9,063 nt of DNA from an uncultured Clostridia bacterium (GTDB lineage Bacteria > Bacillota > Clostridia > Peptostreptococcales > Anaerovoracaceae), in NCBI GenBank assembly GCA_946402595.1, contig CAMIWY010000038.1, forward strand, positions 1 through 9,063, written 5' to 3'. The translations under genes were made by a program, and so were the position numbers. Of this stretch, positions 5,670 to 9,063 are shown one piece after another (position 1 is the first letter of the stretch; each line of letters begins with the position of its first letter). The notes beneath the pieces were generated by a model that was given only the letters and a program-made list of their open reading frames with translations, did not search any database and was not told where the DNA came from.

Positions 5670-7670
5670 ATGAAGAAGGATTATCCACATATTTTCGAGC
5701 CGATCACAGTCAAGAGAACTACATTCAAGAACAGAGTAGTCATGACTCCGATGGGAACAAACTACGCTGATCCTGATGGCGGAATCAATGATGACCACAT
5801 CAATTACTACAGACTCAGAGCCAAGGGCGGCACAGGCCTCATCATCGTAGAGAACGTCTGCGTAGACTTCCCTACAGGTTCAAACGGAACAAGCCAGCTC
5901 AGACTCGACCACGACATGTTCATGCCGAAGCTCTACAAGCTGACAGAAGCAGTTCATGACGAAGGCGGACTCATCGCAGTACAGATCAACCACGCAGGAG
6001 CATCTGCTTCATCTGCACGTACAGGAGTTCCGACAGTATCATCATCAACAGAGCCTTCAAAGCTCGGCGGAGAGGCACCTCGTCCGCTTGAAAAGGATGA
6101 GATCGAAGCAATCGTAAAGAAATACGGCGAAGCTGCAAAGCGCGCTGTTCAGGCAGGATTCGATGCAGTAGAGATCCACTGCGGTCATTCATACCTCATC
6201 AGCCAGTTCCTCTCACCTATCTATAACAAGAGAACTGACGAATTCGGCGGAAGCGCAGAGAACAGAGCGCGTTTTGCCAGAATGGTCATCGATGAAGTAA
6301 GAAAGCAGGTAGGTCCTTTCACTCCTATCCTTGCAAGAATCAGTGCAGATGAATTCCTCGAAGGCGGCAACAACCTTGACGACTGCCTTGAGTATCTGCA
6401 GTACTTCGGTGACGAGGTAGATATCTACAACGTATCTGCAGCTCTCAATCCTTCGCTGCAGTATCAGATCGACAGCAACTGCTATCCTGACGGATGGAGA
6501 TCATATCTCGCAAAGGCAGTTAAGGAAAAATTCGGCAAGCCGGTAGTAACAATGGGCAACATCAGAAGCCCTAAGGTTGCCAATGACATCCTCGAGAGAG
6601 GCGATGCAGACTTCATCGGTATCGGAAGAGGTCTTATCGCTGATCCTGACTGGGTCAACAAGGCAGAGTTCGGTCATGAGTGCGACATCAGAAAGTGCAT
6701 CAGCTGCAACATCGGATGCGCAGGAAACCGTATCCAGAACAACAGACCTATCAGATGTACTGTAAACCCTGCAGTCATCGAGGGTGAAGAATACAAGAAG
6801 CTCAATGTCAACAAGCCTTGCAACGTAGTAGTTATCGGCGGCGGTACAGCAGGCATGGAAGCTGCATGCACAGCTGCTGAGGTTGGCTGCACAGCATTCC
6901 TGATCGAGAAGGCTGATCACCTTGGCGGACTCGCATATGAGATCTCCAAGTTCCCTGACAAGAGCAGACTCAGAGACTTCCCGGACTATCTCGAGAGAAG
7001 GATCGCAAAGCTTCACAACCTGCATGTATTCCTGAATACTGAAGTTACTCCTGAGTTCATCAGGACACTCAATCCGGATGTGATCGTTAACTCCACAGGT
7101 TCACTGCCTCTGATCCTCCCGATCCCTGGACTCAAGGAGAACGTAGGCAAGGGCAAAGTACAGACAGTTCTCGGCGTTATCGACAATCTGGACAACTATC
7201 CTGAGGACTGCACAGGCAAGAAGGTCGTTGTTATCGGCGCCGGCGCCGTAGGACTCGATGTAGTGGAATTCTTTGCGCCTAGAGGAGCGGACACCACGGT
7301 AATCGAGATGCTGCCGTATATCGTCGGACCGGCACTCGATCCTATCACAAAGGTCAGCATCGTTGATCTGATGAATAAGTACAACGTACACCAGAGACCG
7401 TCCACAGCTCTGCAGGAAGTAAAGCCTGACTGCTTCGTAGTAAAGAATCCGGATGGATCGATCGAAGAAGTTGAATTCGACTACGGATGCATCTGCATGG
7501 GACTCAAGTCCAACAACCCTGTACTCGACATGCTGAACACAGAATTCGGCGACGGTACTGTTGAGATCATGAACATCGGTGACTCCAAGAGACAGAGAAG
7601 GATCATCGACGGAACAGAAGAGGGCCGCAACATCGTTAAGGTTCTCAAGAAGAGAGGATTCATTGACTAG
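5670..7670 (+). CDS. FMN/FAD/4Fe-4S ene-reductase (2-enoate / 2,4-dienoyl-CoA reductase / BaiCD family)
   Basis: A 666-residue flavoenzyme that passes electrons from NAD(P)H through FAD and a 4Fe-4S cluster to FMN, and reduces an activated C=C bond. The N-terminal old-yellow-enzyme barrel (about 1-335) shows VVMTPMGT, VQINHAG (104-110), EIHCGHSYLISQFLSP (168-183) with active-site-type H170, H173 and Y175, the NKRTDEFGGS.ENR.RF signature (186-202), and IGIGRGLIADPDW at the FMN phosphate site. Cluster cysteines are C343, C346, C350 and C363. The FAD-binding GGGTAG loop is near 390-395 and a second dinucleotide loop GAGAVG near 523-528. The histidine that E. coli dienoyl-CoA reductase uses (H252) appears to be N260 here, so the substrate probably differs. 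The ATG at 5670 follows AGGGAGG at 7 bases; an ATG at 5616 lacks a ribosome site. Arginine codons are nearly all AGA, suggesting high expression. Context suggests 3-dehydroshikimate or a relative as substrate (inference). Confidence 0.94.
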   Translation: MKKDYPHIFEPITVKRTTFKNRVVMTPMGTNYADPDGGINDDHINYYRLRAKGGTGLIIVENVCVDFPTGSNGTSQLRLDHDMFMPKLYKLTEAVHDEGGLIAVQINHAGASASSARTGVPTVSSSTEPSKLGGEAPRPLEKDEIEAIVKKYGEAAKRAVQAGFDAVEIHCGHSYLISQFLSPIYNKRTDEFGGSAENRARFARMVIDEVRKQVGPFTPILARISADEFLEGGNNLDDCLEYLQYFGDEVDIYNVSAALNPSLQYQIDSNCYPDGWRSYLAKAVKEKFGKPVVTMGNIRSPKVANDILERGDADFIGIGRGLIADPDWVNKAEFGHECDIRKCISCNIGCAGNRIQNNRPIRCTVNPAVIEGEEYKKLNVNKPCNVVVIGGGTAGMEAACTAAEVGCTAFLIEKADHLGGLAYEISKFPDKSRLRDFPDYLERRIAKLHNLHVFLNTEVTPEFIRTLNPDVIVNSTGSLPLILPIPGLKENVGKGKVQTVLGVIDNLDNYPEDCTGKKVVVIGAGAVGLDVVEFFAPRGADTTVIEMLPYIVGPALDPITKVSIVDLMNKYNVHQRPSTALQEVKPDCFVVKNPDGSIEEVEFDYGCICMGLKSNNPVLDMLNTEFGDGTVEIMNIGDSKRQRRIIDGTEEGRNIVKVLKKRGFID

Positions 7671-7704
7671 TCATTGTCATAATCGATATCCTTTGAGAGA
7701 AGAG

Positions 7705-7727
7705 CGCTGCCGTGAGGCAGCGTTTTT
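7705..7727 (+). terminator. Intrinsic terminator of the reductase gene
   Basis: A 7-bp perfect GC-rich stem, CGCTGCC (7705-7711) and GGCAGCG (7716-7722), with a GTGA tetraloop and five T followed by CTT. It lies 34 bases after the reductase stop and should end the transcript, separating the DMT exporter gene. Confidence 0.92.
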
Positions 7728-7740
7728 CTTGTTTCGCAAA

Positions 7741-7774
7741 GGGCAGAGCACCGGTTCCACCCTGTTATCTGCTC
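7741..7774. repeat. Dyad upstream of the DMT exporter promoter
   Basis: GGGCAGA (7741-7747) can pair with TCTGCTC (7768-7774), 7 bp with one G-T pair, enclosing a 20-base loop. An overlapping CCACC (7757-7761)/GGTGG (7779-7783) pairing is mutually interlocked with it. No T tract follows. The arms are the same seven bases as the lysR terminator stem (5555-5561 and 5576-5582). It may be a regulator site or a chance structure. Confidence 0.25.
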
Positions 7775-7801
7775 GGGCGGTGGATGTATAAAAATACTTT
7801 G

Positions 7802-7829
7802 TTCACATGACGGGCAAAGAGAGTATACT
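7802..7829 (+). promoter_or_regulatory. Promoter of the DMT exporter gene
   Basis: TTCACA (7802-7807), a 16-base spacer and TATACT (7824-7829), each one base off the sigma-70 consensus. Transcription would start near 7836, giving a 44-base leader. No LysR box like operators 1 and 2 is found here, so the gene is probably outside that regulon. Confidence 0.6.
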
Positions 7830-7841
7830 GTTACAGGTCAA

Positions 7842-7858
7842 CCGCCTCTTACGGGCGG
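7842..7858 (+). other. Short leader hairpin before the DMT exporter gene
   Basis: CCGCC (7842-7846) pairs with GGCGG (7854-7858) around a 7-base loop, just downstream of the predicted start of transcription and 21 bases before the start codon. It could stabilise the 5' end or modulate translation, but it is short and may be incidental. Confidence 0.3.
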
Positions 7859-7879
7859 AATCTGATTGAAAGAAGTGCT

Positions 7880-8764
7880 ATGAAAATGAAAAAAGTTGTT
7901 GCTTGCATAATAATGGCCGCGACCATCTTCGCAACGATGGAGGTAGCTCTCAAGATCGGAGGCGTCAATCTGGATTCGTTCCAGCTGACTGCCGTCAGGT
8001 TCCTCATAGGCGGACTGATCCTCGCGCCTGCTGCATATTTCGAATGCAGGAAGAGCGGGTACAGGCTGAACGGGAAGGATGTCGCGTGGATGGCACTCCT
8101 GGGAATCGTGGGCATTGCGATCAGCATGGTCGCTTTCCAGATGGGAGTTCTGAGGTGCAATGCTGCAACAGCAGCTCCGCTCTTCTGCACCAATCCGCTG
8201 TACGCGATGGTAATAGCGCACATCTTTACATCAGAAAAAATGGATACCCGCAAGTGGATAGCTTTTGCGCTCGGTGTAGTAGCAGCAATATTTATGATCA
8301 GACCGTGGGATGTACAGGAAGGAAATACCGCTCTCGGAATGGTCATCATGGTCTTTGCAGCTGTGACTTTTGCCGCATATACAGTCATGGGCAAGAGATC
8401 GATAAAGAGGATCGGCACTATAACTCAGACCAGCGTCAGCTTCATAGTCGGAGCCCTTATCCTGCTGGTGTTCACTGCAGTGACAGGGCACCCTGTACTG
8501 GCGGGACTTGCTGAGAACCTGGCGGTCGTACTGTACTGCGGCATCGTTGTAACAGGTATCGGCTATCTCTTCTACTTCCTGGCGATCAGATATTCAGATG
8601 CCTCGACAGGTTCAATCACATTCTTCGTCAAGCCTGCGATCGCACCTGTATTCGCAGTCATAATCCTGCATGAGACCGTGTACTGGAACACCATCGTAGG
8701 CATCGTGCTTCTGGTGATCGCATCGGTCATCACGATATCTGATACAGTAATTAAAAATAGGTAA
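7880..8764 (+). CDS. EamA/DMT-superfamily membrane transporter
   Basis: Inner-membrane metabolite transporter of the drug/metabolite (EamA, RhaT/YdcZ-like) superfamily, probably an exporter; the substrate cannot be told. It has 294 residues with about ten hydrophobic helices arranged as two EamA repeats (about 5-140 and 150-288). Typical family stretches are FQLTAVRFLIGGLILAP (34-50), FCTNPLYAMVIAHIFTSEK (102-120) at the end of repeat 1, and FFVKPAIAPVFAVIILHET (248-266) followed by a final Gly-rich helix at the end of repeat 2. The ATG at 7880 has only a weak GAAAGAAG site ahead; the ATG at 7886 is an alternative that would remove two residues. It stands alone behind a strong terminator and its own promoter, so a link to the quinate/shikimate genes is not supported beyond proximity. 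Confidence 0.92.
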   Translation: MKMKKVVACIIMAATIFATMEVALKIGGVNLDSFQLTAVRFLIGGLILAPAAYFECRKSGYRLNGKDVAWMALLGIVGIAISMVAFQMGVLRCNAATAAPLFCTNPLYAMVIAHIFTSEKMDTRKWIAFALGVVAAIFMIRPWDVQEGNTALGMVIMVFAAVTFAAYTVMGKRSIKRIGTITQTSVSFIVGALILLVFTAVTGHPVLAGLAENLAVVLYCGIVVTGIGYLFYFLAIRYSDASTGSITFFVKPAIAPVFAVIILHETVYWNTIVGIVLLVIASVITISDTVIKNR

Positions 8765-8799
8765 ATCTTCAGAAGTGCACAAAATTCGGACAACGGAAG

Positions 8800-8820
8800 A
8801 ATGATGAGCATTTAATCATT
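8800..8820 (+). terminator. Weak hairpin after the DMT exporter gene
   Basis: AATGAT (8800-8805) pairs with ATCATT (8815-8820) around a nine-base loop; the arm ends in TT and only two more T follow. The stem is AT-rich, so termination would be weak. No better terminator is visible between the exporter stop and the next gene. Confidence 0.3.
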
Positions 8821-8873
8821 TTGCCTCCGGGGCTATCCTATGGATGACAAAGGAGGACAAGGAGGTAACAGTC

Positions 8874-9044
8874 ATGAAGAATGCACTTTATATATCAAGA
8901 AGAGTTGTAACCGTATTGCTTGTTATGATGCTGATGCTCGGAGCATGCCTGTTCAGCTATGCATGCTATGCAGTAGAGGAATGTGAGCAGATCGATTCCT
9001 ACTATCCGCAGCAGACCGAACAGAGCGCAGAGCAGGGCGCATAA
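8874..9044 (+). CDS. Small secreted or membrane-anchored peptide, unknown function
   Basis: A 56-residue peptide that I do not recognise. Its N terminus has basic residues (K2, R9, R10), then a strongly hydrophobic segment (about 11-33), then a short acidic, Gln/Glu-rich tail with Tyr-Tyr-Pro. The hydrophobic segment holds LGAC (22-25), a relaxed lipoprotein box with C25 as the possible lipidated residue, and a Sec-type cleavage option after ACYA at 33. Cysteines at 25, 31 and 37 are spaced exactly six apart. I chose the ATG at 8874 because AAGGAGG (8859-8865) lies 8 bases upstream; another AAAGGAGG at 8849-8856 makes the ribosome site a tandem. The ATG at 8844 has no ribosome site. It may be a small lipoprotein, a membrane peptide or a leader for a gene beyond the window. 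The strong ribosome site supports real translation. Confidence 0.6.
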   Translation: MKNALYISRRVVTVLLVMMLMLGACLFSYACYAVEECEQIDSYYPQQTEQSAEQGA

Positions 9045-9063
9045 ACCTTCGATAATACAGTCT

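Noticed and set aside
6501..7025. Open frame of 174 codons on the minus strand inside the reductase gene
   Set aside because: It overlaps the Fe-S and FAD motifs of a clear flavoenzyme, lacks a ribosome site and is rich in Cys, as expected of a shadow frame.
7849..8418. Open frame of 189 codons on the minus strand opposite the EamA transporter
   Set aside because: Opposite a clear membrane transporter; the antisense reading has no start signal and no recognisable domain.

Overview
The window looks like chromosomal DNA from an anaerobic member of the Bacillota, probably a clostridium of a gut-like habitat. The grounds are strong AAGGAG-type ribosome binding sites, short intergenic spaces, intrinsic terminators with T tracts, a TRAP transporter, and a large flavin/4Fe-4S old-yellow-enzyme reductase of the kind common in anaerobes. 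The genus cannot be named from the sequence alone.

Layout. On the minus strand, reading from about 4290 down to 1, lie a YdiB-like quinate/shikimate dehydrogenase (3410-4288), a YdiN-like MFS transporter (2172-3392), type I 3-dehydroquinate dehydratase AroD (1334-2095), and the two membrane subunits of a TRAP transporter: DctQ (683-1258) and the first half of DctM (1-679, cut by the window edge). On the plus strand lie a divergent LysR-type regulator (4585-5481), a 666-residue 2-enoate/2,4-dienoyl-CoA reductase family enzyme (5670-7670), an EamA/DMT exporter (7880-8764) and a 56-residue secreted or membrane-anchored peptide (8874-9044). No RNA genes, insertion sequences or CRISPR arrays were seen.

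How the parts fit. The centre of the window appears to be one regulon. A near-perfect LysR box (ATAC-N7-GTAT inside an 11+11 bp inverted repeat) sits between lysR and the dehydrogenase. A second copy (17 of 21 bases identical) lies upstream of the reductase gene. In both places the candidate -35 and -10 elements lie at practically the same distance from the box centre. This ties quinate/shikimate oxidation (YdiB-like), dehydration of 3-dehydroquinate (AroD), a transporter and a flavin/Fe-S ene-reductase to a single regulator. 3-Dehydroshikimate, the product of both aro enzymes, is a ring enone and so a chemically sensible substrate for the reductase. The working hypothesis is an anaerobic route that takes up plant quinate/shikimate and disposes of electrons by reducing the ring. 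This is inference; no gene for aromatisation to protocatechuate is present in the window. The TRAP genes may supply substrate, but no operator was found in front of them. The DMT exporter has its own promoter behind a strong terminator and is probably a separate unit.
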